A DNA stretch of 64,000 bases, taken from Microvelia longipes (Eukaryota; Arthropoda; Insecta; Hemiptera; Veliidae). The position numbers and the translations under genes were made by a program. A model generated the notes under the pieces. That model worked only from the letters and a program-made list of their open reading frames with translations. It did no database searches and was not told where the DNA came from. Shown in pieces: positions 1-53,191 of this stretch. Location: the NCBI GenBank assembly GCA_018340805.1, contig JACMZG010001870.1:22329331-22393330 (forward strand), given 5' to 3'. Positions within the stretch are counted from its first letter, which is position 1. The number at the start of each line of letters is the position of its first letter.

Positions 1-256
1 AATGTTGTGCAAGAAACCTCCGGCCTTTGATCGCTTCTTTGAAGCTAGGGGCCCTATGCCTCCCTGAATACTTCAACAATATATAAAAATATTTTTGATC
101 AATGAAGCCCCCCTTTTCAAAAATACCCCTACCCCTACCCCCATCATGACACCAACTTCATAGACTCACTTTTTCTTCGAAATTAAACCAGCATGACAAA
201 CACGACATTGTGCAGTGGAATGGATGAAGGAGTCGACCATATGCACTGCTATATTG

Positions 257-503
257 AGCACTGCTCGTAACTCATTTTTTCTGTATTTTTCAATGGAAAT
301 GCGCATAATTATCCAGTTGGTTATACAAAACTATGCCTATAAAATTAGAAGTACGCACTATTATTAGAACTAGTTTAAAACTTAGTTACTTATCTTTAAG
401 CTTAGTCAGTTATCTTTTTGCGCATTAGTCAGTAAGCCTTAGTCAGTAAGGTTTTGCGCATTTCCTTTGAAAAATACAGACAAAATGAGTTACGAGCAGT
501 GCT
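257..503. mobile_element. MITE with inverted ends
   Basis: Begins AGCACTGCTCGTAACTC and ends with its exact reverse complement GAGTTACGAGCAGTGCT. Matching arms extend about 45 bp through the CTGTATTTTTCAA and AAATGCGCATAA stretches. No coding capacity. Related copies lie at 45281-45484 and, reversed, 52925-53110. The sequence just right of it (504-800, with repeated GCACGGAAACACGCAT) recurs next to the other copies, so the full repeat is longer. Confidence 0.75.
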
Positions 504-822
504 GGACAATTGAGTAAATGCTTAGGTTCTAAAGCGTGAACCGGAACCTTAAGCAAGAAATGGGTTGTTAAGCACGGAAACACGCATTCTAAATGAAATT
601 CGCCTGACAGCGGACCACCGCGCCGGAATTTTTTACTTAGTAGTTGTAAACTTGTTAAATGTAAAAAACTATAAAAAATATCATACCAACCAGGATTGTT
701 GTTAAGCACGGAAACACGCATCCAAAGGAAATTCGCCCGACATGCGCACCACCGCGCCAGAATTATTTTCTAGTTGTAAACTTATACTAAGTTAAAAAAT
801 ACAATAAAAAATTATCGTTCTC

Positions 823-903
823 TACCAGGGTTTGAACCCAGGTACCCTGAGTTTGAATGCTCGTATTGACTCCGGACCACTGACATTCAACTCAGAGGCC
901 CCA
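823..903 (-). mobile_element. tRNA-like SINE head
   Basis: On the minus strand it reads GGCCTCTGAGTTGAATG onward to GGGTTCAAACCCTGG, an exact RNA polymerase III B-box type (GGTTCAAACC). A second copy of the head lies at 45205-45284. It is not a functional tRNA: no clean cloverleaf could be drawn by eye. Confidence 0.55.
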
Positions 904-936
904 AAACATGGAAAACGACACTCTACTCGAAATTTA

Positions 937-1260
937 AGTTACAGAAATGAACCTATATAGAGCTGTATGTATCTAATGAAGGGCAACTGCCTAATACAAA
1001 ATCAGTCTACTGCTGTAGTTGTGCTGTCCAGAAAATATTTTTTTTATGAGGCCATTAACCCGAAATAATGACTCAGCAAAAATTACGAAAATTATCACAT
1101 TGATATTTGGCTGGCATGTAGCCATGAATAAAACTAACGCACCTGCCAAGTTTCATCTTATTATCAGCATTAGTTCAATTTTTATCGAATGACTTTTGTA
1201 CGTTTTTTTAAAAAATTGTAAAAAATCAAAAAATAATCTAATTAAATAAAAATTTGGTAC
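937..1260 (+). repeat. Dispersed repeat fragments
   Basis: Two pieces. 937-1010 shares TTACAGAAATGAACCTATA and GGCAACTGCC with 23350-23460. 1020-1260 resembles the composite repeats of the 37-54 kb cluster (ACCCGAAATAATGACTCAGC, then TTTTATCGAATGACTTTT). Confidence 0.5.
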
Positions 1261-1393
1261 AAGTATATACCATTACATAATAAATAAGTACATCAAGACC
1301 GTAAAATTGAGTTGCTAATGAATCTCATAAGATTGACATGGAGTTCTAATGTATACTCTGTGCTTAGTAATGTCTATAGATATTTAGTTTTAT

Positions 1394-3285
<1,892 letters not shown>

Positions 3286-3289
3286 ATAA

Positions 3290-3535
3290 TTAAAGCGACA
3301 ATCACTCCACAAATGTAAAACTATATTTACAAAGCTGGCTTTCGACTGTTAAAACAGCCATCATCAGTGCCTACAAACAATGTAAAAACATAAACTAAGT
3401 GCAAGTACTTAGTTATACTTGTTGTACTTTGTTTATGTTTTTACATTGTTGGTAGACACTGATAATGGCTGTTAACAGTCGAATGCTGGCTTTGTAAATA
3501 TAGTTTTACATTTGTGGAGAGACTGTCGCTTTATT
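3290..3535. mobile_element. Inverted-repeat element with hammerhead-like motif
   Basis: Two arms of roughly 100 bp face each other around about 3400; outer ends contain CTCCACAAATG and CATTTGTGGAG. The minus strand of the left arm carries CTGATGA, a pairing stem (GGCTGT and ACAGTC) and GAAA, then AGC-CA-GCT, which fits the core and stems II and III of a type I hammerhead ribozyme. The plus-strand copy in the right arm has CTGATAA and GAAT and should be dead. Context resembles terminal repeats of Penelope-like elements. Confidence 0.6.
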
Positions 3536-4389
3536 TGTTCAATTTACAATCAGTTTTTATTATAACTAGGTTTTTCTAAATAGGGCTTAGATTTTAAAAT
3601 AAATTAGTGTAAAATCATTCACTCATATAGAATTTCATTATTCATGTTACCTAGACAAAAATTCACAACAATATATTTGGTTTTAGAGTACAAATCACAA
3701 AAAACAAACAAACAAGAACTATCAAACTTTTGACTGCTGCAAGCCAAACTTCTTTGTGGTCCCTGCTCCACATGGTTATGATCCTTTAGCAGCTTTGTAA
3801 GTAAAATACTCCCACCATGTATACCTAATGCATATATACTCTCATCTGCTCCCACGATAGTAGCAAATTTTCAAATGTATCAGATGGAAACCATGATTTG
3901 TTTAGGTAAAATTATATGCGTCAATTGTTAAAATCAGAAGTAATGCTAATTTGTATTACATAGTAAAATCTGTTTATAAAATTTCAGCTTGATCTAATAT
4001 ATTTAAAGATTTTGATAATTTTTTAACTATTTGCTGAGTCATTGTGGTGGGTTCATTACATTTTATATATTTCAAAAACCATAGAGTTCGAGACATTCGT
4101 AAGTTTGAATATTGCACCAAGTTTCATTCTGATCCGAAAAAAACATTGGAAACTTATTTTGCCCCTTAGATTTAGGAACAAAATCTTGTATAAACACACA
4201 CACACCTCCCCTTCCCTCACTTCTTCAAACCTCAATGGCTCATGACTCCAACCTCATGCCTCCATCCATTTATCAATTCGCTATAATGAATACAAATTAA
4301 TTTATCATAATTCTTTTCCCAACAGATTAATCATCTAAATAATCTATGCCTTTCTTTGCAATTTTTGGTATATAATTTCATTGATTCAC

Positions 4390-4395
4390 TTTATT
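4390..4395 (-). other. Polyadenylation signal of ModSP
   Basis: AATAAA on the minus strand about 40 nt past the stop codon. A second AATAAA overlaps the stop region (4433-4428). A 3' end just below 4390 is likely. Confidence 0.5.
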
Positions 4396-4431
4396 AAATA
4401 ACCAACTCAATTTGAGAGTGATAATGGTTTA

Positions 4432-43831
<39,400 letters not shown>

Positions 43832-44557
43832 AACAGCGGTATTCCTTACGAAATTCTAGTCACAATCGTGTGTAAAAATCAGGTTATTTTAGGGAATTCC
43901 AAATAGCTGGAGGAAACTACATTAAACTACAGTAAAACAGGTCTTTTAGATAAAACTCACTACGCGGCTACATAACAACGACCTCGTACTCCGACTTGTA
44001 ACTGACTGAAGACTTGTTTTTTTTAATGTCTATCCTACTCCTGAATTTTAATTATATAAATCGATATCTGTGTCGAGTTATCGATGTTTTAAAGAATCGA
44101 TCTTTATAATTTATTTAATTTATAAGAATTATTTCATATCATTAATTATTATATTAATTTTATTTGTGCATTAATTTTTAATACTAATTTGTTGAGCATA
44201 GATGTTGATGGTAAGTCTTGGGAAACACGGAAATAATTTTTTTCACCAATTAATTTTAATTGTAATAAAACGGATCATTTTATAATTCTAAGAAACTAAT
44301 TTCAGGAAAGTTTTTGAATTGTTGTGATCTCATGTTTAGGGTGATTAAAAATATGTTTCCCATCATTGAAACATATATGATATTTTTATGATTAACATTT
44401 TGGTCGCCCCCTCCCTATAAATTATTATAAAGCACCAGAAAATTATCCATAGCTTCGGCTTATGGGATAGGCGTCATGGCGGAATTCGAACCTCGGACCA
44501 CGACACAAATCCGTTTCAGAGGTCCCTAATGACGAAAAAATACATTTCGCGAGACTT

Positions 44558-44582
44558 TATATATATATATATAATATATATA

Positions 44583-44662
<80 letters not shown>

Positions 44663-45195
44663 TATATATATGTATTTCTAGACACTTTCTTGTAAACACT
44701 CTATCTTTCGAACGAATTAATATTTTTTAACCAAACTTGGTACAAAAATCAACCTTTGGGAGGACACGAACCCTATTGAAAACCAGGTTTTTGTGACGTC
44801 ATAAACCCGGTTTGCTGAGTCAGCAAAATTTTCAAAAAATCGGAAAAAAATTCAGGGTTAATATTTTTCGCCGCGAAAAAGGTCAATATTTATGTTTTTT
44901 GAGATGCTGAATCGAATGAAACCGGTCCGAAAGTCGATACGACCACTCTAAGTGACCAAAAAGTCGAAAAAAACCATTGTAAATGACCAAAAACCAAAAT
45001 TTAGGTCGATAAAAAATAAATTTCGAGTAGGGTGTCGTTTTCTATGTAATTTTGGGCGCTGAATCGAATGAAACCGGTCCGAAGACGATACGACCACTTT
45101 AAGTTACCAAAAAGTCGAAAAAACCACAAAAAATATAGAAAACCAACATTACGGTCGTTGAAAATTAAATTTCGAGTAGGGTGTCGTTTTTCAAT
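44558..45195 (+). repeat. Dispersed repeat with CGGTCCGAAGTC units, copy 2
   Basis: A (TA)n tract (44558-44670) leads into CTAGACACTTTCTTGTAAAC at 44678, then the same units as 33941-34440 (AACCGGTCCGAAAGTCGATA, ATACGACCACTCTAAGTG). Confidence 0.8.
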
Positions 45196-45204
45196 GTTTT
45201 TTGG

Positions 45205-45284
45205 GCCTCTGAGTTGAGTGGCAGTGGTCCGGAGTCAATACGACCACTCAAACTCAGGGTACCTGGGTTCACATCCTGGAATTT
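45205..45284 (+). mobile_element. tRNA-like SINE head
   Basis: GGGCCTCTGAGTTGAGTGGC to GGGTTCACATCCTGGA, the plus-strand version of 823-903 with a slightly changed B-box. It follows the preceding repeat in register. Confidence 0.55.
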
Positions 45285-45740
45285 TTTCTGTATTTTCCAA
45301 AGGAAATGCGCATAATCATCCAGTTGTTGTACAAAACTATGCCTCTAAAATTAGAAGTACGCACTATTATTTGCACTAGTTTAAAGATTAGTTACTTATC
45401 TTTAAGCTTAGTCAGTTATCTTTAAAGGTTTTAGCGCATTTCCTTTGGAAAATACAGACAAAATGAGTTACGAGCAGTGCTTGACAATTGAGTAACTGCT
45501 TAGGTTCTAAAGCATAAACCGGAACCACGCAATGGGCATGGTTCTTGCATAAGCAAGAAATGGGTTGTTTAGCACGGAAACACGCATTCTAAATGAAATT
45601 CGCCCGACAGCGGACCACCGCGCCGGAATTATTTATTTACTAGTTGTAAACTTATATAATGTAAAAAGCACGAAAACACGCATCCAAAGGAAATTCGCCC
45701 GACATGCGGACCACCGCGCCAGAATTTTTCCTTTAGGATT
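45281..45740 (+). mobile_element. MITE copy with its right extension
   Basis: Left arm shortened (TTTTTCTGTATTTTCC), right arm GAGTTACGAGCAGTGCTTG intact, then the same GCACGGAAACACGCATTCTA block as at 550-720. Confidence 0.65.
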
Positions 45741-45804
45741 TAGTTGATTATTAGTTGTTATATAGATTACTTGTTAAATGGCTATTAATGTACTTATTTT
45801 GCAT

Positions 45805-45985
45805 CCTAGGTTACACTCTCAGTTTATATAAGATTATTAATTATAATTAAGATAAATTATCTCCAACTTTAAAACACCCTTTAAGAGTAACGATTGCTAC
45901 TACCGCCCGAGGTGGTTCCCGCAGGGTTTATCCCTGATGAGCCGCAAGGCTCTAAACGGGCATTATTATTGTTATTAATAAACAT
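45805..45985 (+). mobile_element. SINE body, second family
   Basis: GGTTACACTCTCAG, then CTACTACCGCCCGAGGTGG and GAGCCGCAAGGCTCTAAACG with an ATTATTATTGTT end. The head is missing. Confidence 0.55.
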
Positions 45986-47130
45986 TTTGGTCGCATCCTC
46001 CCAATAAATTGCTATAAACAACTAGAAAATTATTCTTAAAGAGTTTTGGATTTTTCTTTATAGGATTTTGTCGATATTATATGGCTATTGATGCAATTAT
46101 TTCTATGGATATTTTTATTTTGGTCCAAAGTGGACGATAAAACCCTTAATTTCAACATAAATCTATATTTTGGAATTAAATGCAACAGGTTTACTAGCCT
46201 ACAAGGAACTATTTAAAAAAAGAACAATATACTACAAAGGGCTTGGCGATTCTAAACTTCTCTGATGCATTATTATCTCTTTTAATAAGACCCATTTATT
46301 AGACTAATAATGATGTTATTTATTTTAGTAAAAGAAAAACATTTCCTAAGCTATTAACTATACTGTCTTTATGTGTTTCTTTGATTGTGAAAGGTATTTT
46401 TTCTTTTTGTTTGTTTACTAAACGAACTAGTAAAGTGGGAGGTGCTAAATGTGTACTATATGAAAGTATATGTATAAGCTTTTACTCGAACAATTTAACG
46501 ATATACCACTACTCACATAAATAAAAATAGGATATTATTAATCTTGCTGTGAATTAAATGTAGGAGCTACTTTGAAGTAGTTATAGTAATTGTTTTAACG
46601 TTTTCTCTTCAGAAAAAAGTTCGCCTGGGATGCGTCGTGGTGGGAGTTGAACCAAAAATAAATTTCTTTTACACAAAAAAGTACCCAAAGCTTCAAAGTA
46701 CCCCAACCAAATTTAATGGGGGGGACTTCCCTTCCTGTTTATGTATTTATACTGTCATTCTTATACTTTCAATACTACACCAACATTAATTAATTCACTT
46801 ATAATATAATTACTTTTACTTGTTAATAATACTAAAACAATTATATATTAACACTTGCTAAACTAATATACTTATACTACAAATGCAGCTTTTACTTATA
46901 ACCTAATTACTACTATTTATAGTATATTTACTCCTAATACTCATACTAACACTAGCTATATAGTTATACGTATTATGATTATACTTGATACGTATTTATT
47001 TGCATCAAATTTCTTCTTTATTTAATACAGGTTAACGTAAGTTAAGTAAGTGGTATTAGACTAGCGGTGCTCTCTAACCATCATACCTGGCAAGATGAGC
47101 ATATATAATTTGATAAATGGGAATTGTTCA
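45986..47130. other. Intergenic DNA
   Basis: AT-rich, no gene or clear repeat. Confidence 0.4.
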
Positions 47131-47234
47131 AAATATGTATAATTGACACGATATAATTGTTCGAGAGACACGTATAAAAATGCAATGCTACATCTGGAAA
47201 CGGTTCCGTACTAAAATCTAAAGATTTGATCTTT

Positions 47235-48000
47235 TTACCTTTCATCATTTATACCGTAGGTATATAAATAGGAAAAGTATTGTGTTTGAGAAAAATCCAA
47301 AACTGGAATGTCACTGGAATTATCCGTTTTAGGTGTTTATAAGGGCTACTTAGTGATGTTTACAAAGTCTGCCTATGTATATGTGTGTGTGTCTGTGTTT
47401 CGTTGCTCCCAGTGTATTTTTGCTAAAGAGTTGAAACTTTGTACAAAAATCAGTCTTAAGATGTAGTTGTGCTATCCGGGAAATATTTTTTAATAACGTC
47501 ACAACCCACAATAATGGTTTAGGAAATATTTCTAAAAATCATGAAACGCGGAAAAATAAGTTCAATGTTTATTAAATGACTTGTGTATGAATTGTAAAAA
47601 TTGTGATGTAATGTTGTCAAATTGTAAAAAATGTTAAAAAATCAGAAGGTTTTTTTTTTTTTTTTCCAATGAGTTGAAATTCTTATTTATTACTTTACGT
47701 AATAAATAAGTACACTAATTTTCGATTCAATTCAAGTATATCCATGATTTTTGTTGGATCATAAAAGTTAAGCAGCATTGATCGTGGTGAGTTGCCTGGT
47801 TGGGTTACCGCTGGGAATGAAATGGATGTATTAGCTATCTGAGAACGAGCGCAGCGATTCTGAAGACGTGTTTTAGTATAAATTTAACGAATTGTATATT
47901 CTGAGGAAGAGCGAAGCAGGTCTGATGCAGGGAGGATCAGCGTAGAGAATCCGATAAGTTGAGAAAAAGTTCTGAGGTACCCCTTATACCTTATTTTTTC
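47235..48000 (+). mobile_element. Composite repeat with 5S-derived segment, copy 2
   Basis: Front ATTTATACCGTAGGTATATA, middle TTGAAACTTTGTACAAAAAT, 5S-like part 47757-47817 (GGATCATAAAAGTTAAGCAG; GTTACCGCTGGGAA), tail GAAGAGCGAAGCAGGTCTG. Confidence 0.75.
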
Positions 48001-48049
48001 TACTTGAGGCGTATCCTCTGACAATGTGAAACATAGACGACAAGTAAAT

Positions 48050-48990
48050 AAAATCGGGTAAGTGATGCGTCGAAACTTTTCCTTAGCATATAGGATTCGC
48101 TACGCTCATCCCCCTATTTCGCACTCGCTTCGCTCGTCCTCAGAATATACAATTCACAATATATTTTCTGCAACTTGTTTTCGGACTTGTTTACTTGTCC
48201 TCAGATAGTAATTACAGTAGTTACATTCCTAGCGGTCACCCATTATGGTACTGACCTCACTTGATGTTGCTAAACACTTATTATTTAACAATAGCTATGG
48301 ATATATTTGCCCAATTGAAACAAAACTTAGTATTTATTACGTAGATTTATTAGTATTTATTAAGAGACCCATTTGAATTGTGGGTTTCGCTAAGGTTAGA
48401 CTTGAAGTCAATTCTTTACACGAATGTTTGGGGATACGTTTCAAGAGTGAGGTGTGAGTAACAGAAAGTTTTAGGCCATATTTTTAGAGAGAGTTGTGGC
48501 TTATGATTTAACTATTTGGCGAGATGGTGGCTATCTTACTATCTATAACTACATTGATCCATTTATTTGACCCATTTTACGAGTCATTTGATTAAAATTA
48601 AACTAATGCTCATAATGCGTTAAAAAGCACGTATATGAATATGGTCTAATATATGAATACTTGCGTGCCAAATCTCAATCTGATTGACAAATTTTTTCGG
48701 ATTTTGTGAATTTTAGAACTTTTGGCTGTCATTATTGCGGGTTGGATACGTCATAAAAATTATTTCCCGGATAGGACAAATAAAACTAAAGATTGATGTT
48801 AGTACCAAGTTTTAACTCTCTAGTAAAAATATACTGGGAGATACAATTATAATACACACACAGACAGACAACATTTTGAGAACCCCTCAGGTGGTCTTAA
48901 AATCACTGAGAACGGATTATTCCGGTGACATCCCGGATTCGGATTTTTTTGCAAACACAGTACTTGTCTTATTTACCAACGGTATATATA
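48050..48990 (-). mobile_element. Composite repeat with 5S-derived segment, copy 3, reversed
   Basis: Tail GGATTCGCTACGCTCATCC, 5S-like part 48228-48279 (CGGTCACCCATTATGGTAC; CTTGATGTTGCTAAACACTT), then the front module reversed to about 48990. It meets copy 2 tail to tail. Confidence 0.75.
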
Positions 48991-49080
48991 GAAAATGTAT
49001 TATGAGGAAAATAAAAACTTCAATGGCTATTTAACTTTGTGTTATTACATTATTGGTAAATTTTTATGAGTACAATTATC

Positions 49081-49140
49081 AATTTATAAGTACTAGACCA
49101 ATAGGTATATTTATACCTATTGGTCTAGTACTTATAAATT
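49081..49140. repeat. 60-bp near-perfect palindrome
   Basis: Arms of 29 bp (AATTTATAAGTACTAGACCA plus AATAGGTAT-type continuation, and the reverse complement) around a TT centre. No mismatch within the arms. Confidence 0.9.
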
Positions 49141-49279
49141 ATGAAAAAAATGTTTACCTAGGTTAAAAATCTATCGTTTTACTGCAAAAAAATTAAATTA
49201 ACGAATGATATGATATAATATAAGAATATATTGCCGACATTCTCCAACTAAGGAATTAAAACTAAAAAATAGGCAGCCA

Positions 49280-49590
49280 CTGGTCAAAAGGTTTGAACAC
49301 AGGTTTTTTAATGTATTTATAAACATAACATAATGTATTAATGACGTCATAAAAAATATTTTCCGAATAGCATAACCGCAGCGATAGACTGATTTTTGTA
49401 CCAAGTGTCAACTCTCTTGCATAAATACACTGGGCGCTAAAGATGATAACAGACACACATATATAGACAGAAAACTTTGGGAAAACCACTTAGGAGGCCT
49501 TAAAAACCCCTGAAACAGATAATTCCGGTGACATCCCGGTTTCGGATTTTTTGCAAACACAATATTTTTCTTATATACCTACAGTATAAA
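49280..49590 (-). repeat. Front module of the composite repeat, reversed
   Basis: TTTTTGTACCAAGTGTCAAC, GATGATAACAGACACACATA and CCGGTGACATCCCGGTTTCG, matching the other copies in reverse. Confidence 0.65.
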
Positions 49591-50154
49591 TGAGGAAAAG
49601 TAAAAATATCTTATTACCAATATATTAAAAAACATTCATAAAAGTAAGACATTAAATTAAATTAAATTTAAAACTATTGCTATATTAGGTGTTGCTTGAC
49701 ACAATCAGCATCCCATAAAAATAGAAAATAACCTTTTTGTCTATACATTGACAAAAATAACATTTTTTGCCTATGTATAGACAAAAATATAGAATGAAGA
49801 ACTCTTTCTTCAGGCGTACAATATGCTTTATTGCTCTTTTGCGTTATAAAAACAAGCATAATTATTAAACCAAATTATAATAAATTAGATTAACACCACT
49901 GGCACGGGTAAATTCCGTATATTAAATGATAAATAGTACGGGAAATCAAAACTCCTGGGTTTGGATGTTTTTTCTCATCATTTTATCTAATCATATTATA
50001 TTTATCTTTTAGGGAATTTAACTATTAAAACACTGTTATCCCGACACTCTTATTATATCTTACATTGACCTGTTAGTCTTTAAATCTGTTATGATATATT
50101 ATTAGCTCCTACAACTACACTTCGCATGCTGTCGCATATTTTAACGAAACTATT

Positions 50155-50970
50155 GAATAAAGCATAAAAAATCACTACGTGGGATTCGCTACGCTTATCT
50201 TTACTTTGCTCGCACTCAGAATACAATAATCACCGCAATTATACTGCAATACGTTTTGAGGCTCGCTTTACTCGTTTCATGCTGTAAATACATTCTTTTT
50301 ATTTCCAACGGTCACCCATCTAGGCACTGACCTCGCTTAATGATTCTTAACTTTTATGATTCTACAAAAGCCATAGATATCCTTGTCCTTTTGAGAAAAA
50401 CTTAGTATCAAGGAGTATAGTATAAGTAGTATACTCCTTATAAATATTATACTAATACTTTACTCTTTGTTTGTATATTCATTCATCATTTAAAGGGATA
50501 CACAGGTACCTAATTTTAACTCATTAGAATTATTTTTCGTTTTTTTTTAAACGTATGCAGGTTAACAAGTCATTCCATTAAAATTGAACTAATGCTGGTA
50601 CTAATGCTGGTAATAATATGAGACTTGGCACATATATTGGTCTTATATATGATAAAAACATTTTTCTCCGTTGAATGAGATTTCGAAATTTTAATGTGTC
50701 ATTATTGCCGGTTATTGACGTCATTATTTCCTGATAGCACAACATTATTAAAAGACCTAAACATTGATTTTTGTACAACGTTTAAACTCTCTTGCATAAA
50801 TTCGCTGGGAGCTACAATATTAATCCTCACATACAGGTAGGCAGCTTTGTAAAAACCATTAAGGAGGTCACACCAAGAGACACACCAAAAGAGAATTTTT
50901 AAATAAATTATCCTAAGTTCAGATTATTCTTGCAAATAAAATACTTTTCCTATATGCCTGCAAATGAGAA
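50155..50970 (-). mobile_element. Composite repeat with 5S-derived segment, copy 4, reversed
   Basis: Tail GGGATTCGCTACGCTTATC, 5S-like part 50304-50365 (ACGGTCACCCATCTAGGCAC; TTCTTAACTTTTATGATTC), front module reversed at about 50580-50970. Confidence 0.7.
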
Positions 50971-51033
50971 AAAGTAAAAAAGATTTTTAGCCAAGGCATA
51001 TTAGACTATGCTTATCTTTAGCCTATTGGGTTA

Positions 51034-51555
51034 GTATTCGCGATTCAAAGTCCGTCGCTGATAAGAAATTGATAACGAAAGGGTGATCGTTGTTAAAGTC
51101 CTTATGGGTTTTTTTTTAGTTTTTCTTGTTTATGACGATTATTTCTTTAAATTTTTTCTCGAAGTGTTTAAATTTAATTACTTTTAGGGCCTATGAACTC
51201 AGTAAAATCACTATTTCATTTAAAAATAGGGGTTTAAATTATTCGTTTAGGTTTTATTATTTTTGGGTTAAATCGGACAAATCTAAGTCTGTAGTGATAA
51301 GAGCCTGATTCCATATTTAAAATCCTGGAATAAACGAAGTATTTATCTATGAAATATTTGCAACTTTTTTAGCACCGATAAACGTTTTATTAATTTTTAC
51401 CGCATTTATCACAAATTAACAAACAATAAAGAAATAAAAGAAGAATTTTTATCGGCTCTCATGCTAATTCTATGATAAAAAAAATTTGATCACCCTTTCG
51501 TTTCCCGCCATTGGTATTGCCAACCTTACAACTATTTCTTTGAATCGCGAATAGC
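51034..51555. mobile_element. MITE with TATTCGCGATTCAAAG ends
   Basis: Inverted ends TATTCGCGATTCAAAG and CTTTGAATCGCGAATA, with inner inverted blocks ACGAAAGGGTGATC and GATCACCCTTTCGT. Confidence 0.75.
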
Positions 51556-51624
51556 TAGACAACAATCATAAATGGTTCTGTCGTAAGCAGCTATAATCCA
51601 ATTTTGACTTCACTAATTCTTTAC

Positions 51625-51925
51625 TTTTTCTTATTTTTATGCCGTAGGTATAAAAGAAGAGTATTGTGTTTGGGGAAACACAATATCCTATTCAGTCTAT
51701 GTGTGTCTCTTATAATTATAGCTCCCGGTGTATTTGAGCTAGAGAGTTGAAACTTGGAAAAAATTAATCTTTAGGTCTAGTTGTGATACCCGGAAAATAT
51801 TGTTTTTATAACGTCATTAACCGTCATTAATGACGGTGAAAATTTCGAAAACCTGTCATTAAATCGCTAAAAATGTTTGGGTCAATTTAAAATTTGGCAA
51901 GCATATTGTCGTACAAAAAAACAAC
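51625..51925 (+). repeat. Front module of the composite repeat
   Basis: TTATGCCGTAGGTATAAAAG, GTGTGTCTCTTATAATTATA, GAGTTGAAACTTGGAAAAAA, TAACGTCATTAACCGTC. Confidence 0.6.
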
Positions 51926-52005
51926 TACTGTCCTGAATTTCCTGTCGTTAATAGCATTAGTTAGATTTTTATCGATTGACTTTTATAAGTTTTATTAAAT
52001 AGTTA

Positions 52006-52130
52006 TTTATGCCATAAGGCTGAGAAGTGTGTCTTTATGTCACGGCAATTAGATTTACCGACGAGCGAGTCGGGAAAAATTGCTAAGACATAGAGACATT
52101 CTCAGCCAGATGGCATACACTATTTTTTTG
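52006..52130. mobile_element. Short palindromic MITE
   Basis: TATGCCATAAGGCTGAGAA and TTCTCAGCCAGATGGCATA flank inner arms around CCGACGAGCGAGTCGG. Confidence 0.7.
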
Positions 52131-52541
52131 AGGTAGCACTCATTAAATAAACTGTGCTATATACTTAATTGAAAAAAAAATAGTCTACGAACAAACACAG
52201 AAACAAAATGAACGTTTATAAAGAAACCTCATGAAAGTTTTACACAGATTGTTTTTTGAACACGCTACATTACAGTAATGGCAGCAATATATGAATTACT
52301 TTTACGTCCTAGGAGTTTTTTTACATTCATTATTGTCCTCGGAGGTGAAAAGTACTAAATAACCTCCTATAACAATAATGATTGGCTTCTCATCCTAAAA
52401 ACGGTCCTATAAAGTGCTCAATTACGTACTACCTTAAAAAAATGATTATATTTAGTACGCAAGTGTATCTCTGTTTATAATAATTGGTATGTTGTGTTAA
52501 TGATACGTATAATTTCTTTTCAATACGGCTTGTGTACAAGA

Positions 52542-52673
52542 CCGTAGCCAGCCAAAACTCGTGGGGGGGAATTCACCCATATACAAGGGAATTTCATTAA
52601 AATCTACTTCGTCAAAGGGGATAAAATTTCTCAAGGGGGGGGGGATATCCCCCTGGCCCCTACCTAGCTACGG
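52542..52673. mobile_element. Short element with CCGTAGC ends
   Basis: CCGTAGCCAGCC at one end, CTACCTAGCTACGG at the other, with G-rich and C-rich inner blocks. Resembles small hAT-type elements. Confidence 0.5.
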
Positions 52674-52689
52674 ACTTGCTTGAATATCT

Positions 52690-52855
52690 ATTGTTTAAAT
52701 CATTAATATTAAGCAGCATCACCGCTGGGAATAAAACGTTTGTTTTTTCAGTCAGAACGAGCGAAGCGAGTCTGAATAGTGAGGATGAACGTAGTAAAGC
52801 CGATTTAATGACGAAATATTCATAGGAACCCTTACCTGTATTTTTAATAAGATGC
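52690..52855 (+). mobile_element. Composite repeat with 5S-derived segment, internally deleted
   Basis: ATTAAGCAGCATC joined directly to ACCGCTGGGAAT, so the middle of the 5S-like part is missing; tail GAACGAGCGAAGCGAGTCTG. Confidence 0.6.
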
Positions 52856-52924
52856 TTCAATTATTTAAGAAGTTAAAAAGGTAAAATCGAGCCTCTATTC
52901 TAACCCTTAAATAAAAAAAATATT

Positions 52925-53110
52925 GACGCTGTAGTACGTATGCCGGGCGAATTTTCTTTGGAATTCATGATTCTGTGCTTATCAATTCATTTCAGCTTAA
53001 GATTCCGGTTTATGCTTTATAAATTGAGCAGTTACTCATTTATCAAGCTACTCGTAACTCATTTTTTTGGTATTTATAAAAGGAAATGCGCATAATTATT
53101 CTGTTATCAA
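52925..53110 (-). mobile_element. MITE-family copy, reversed and truncated
   Basis: CTACTCGTAACTCATTTTTT and GGAAATGCGCATAATTATT with the GGGCGAATTTTCTTTGGAAT extension. Followed by a (TA)n tract at 53128-53190. Confidence 0.6.
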
Positions 53111-53127
53111 ATTTCATTTATAACGAC

Positions 53128-53191
<64 letters not shown>

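Noticed and set aside
3619..3855. 78-codon minus-strand frame
   Set aside because: No domain, no start context and no splice partners; it could be a decayed fragment of something, but I could not support a call.
44001..44060. TATA or DPE promoter of ModSP
   Set aside because: Only a TCAGTC initiator-like motif is visible. The nearest TATA-like run is too far upstream and the downstream GGTCG is misplaced, so no promoter feature was called.
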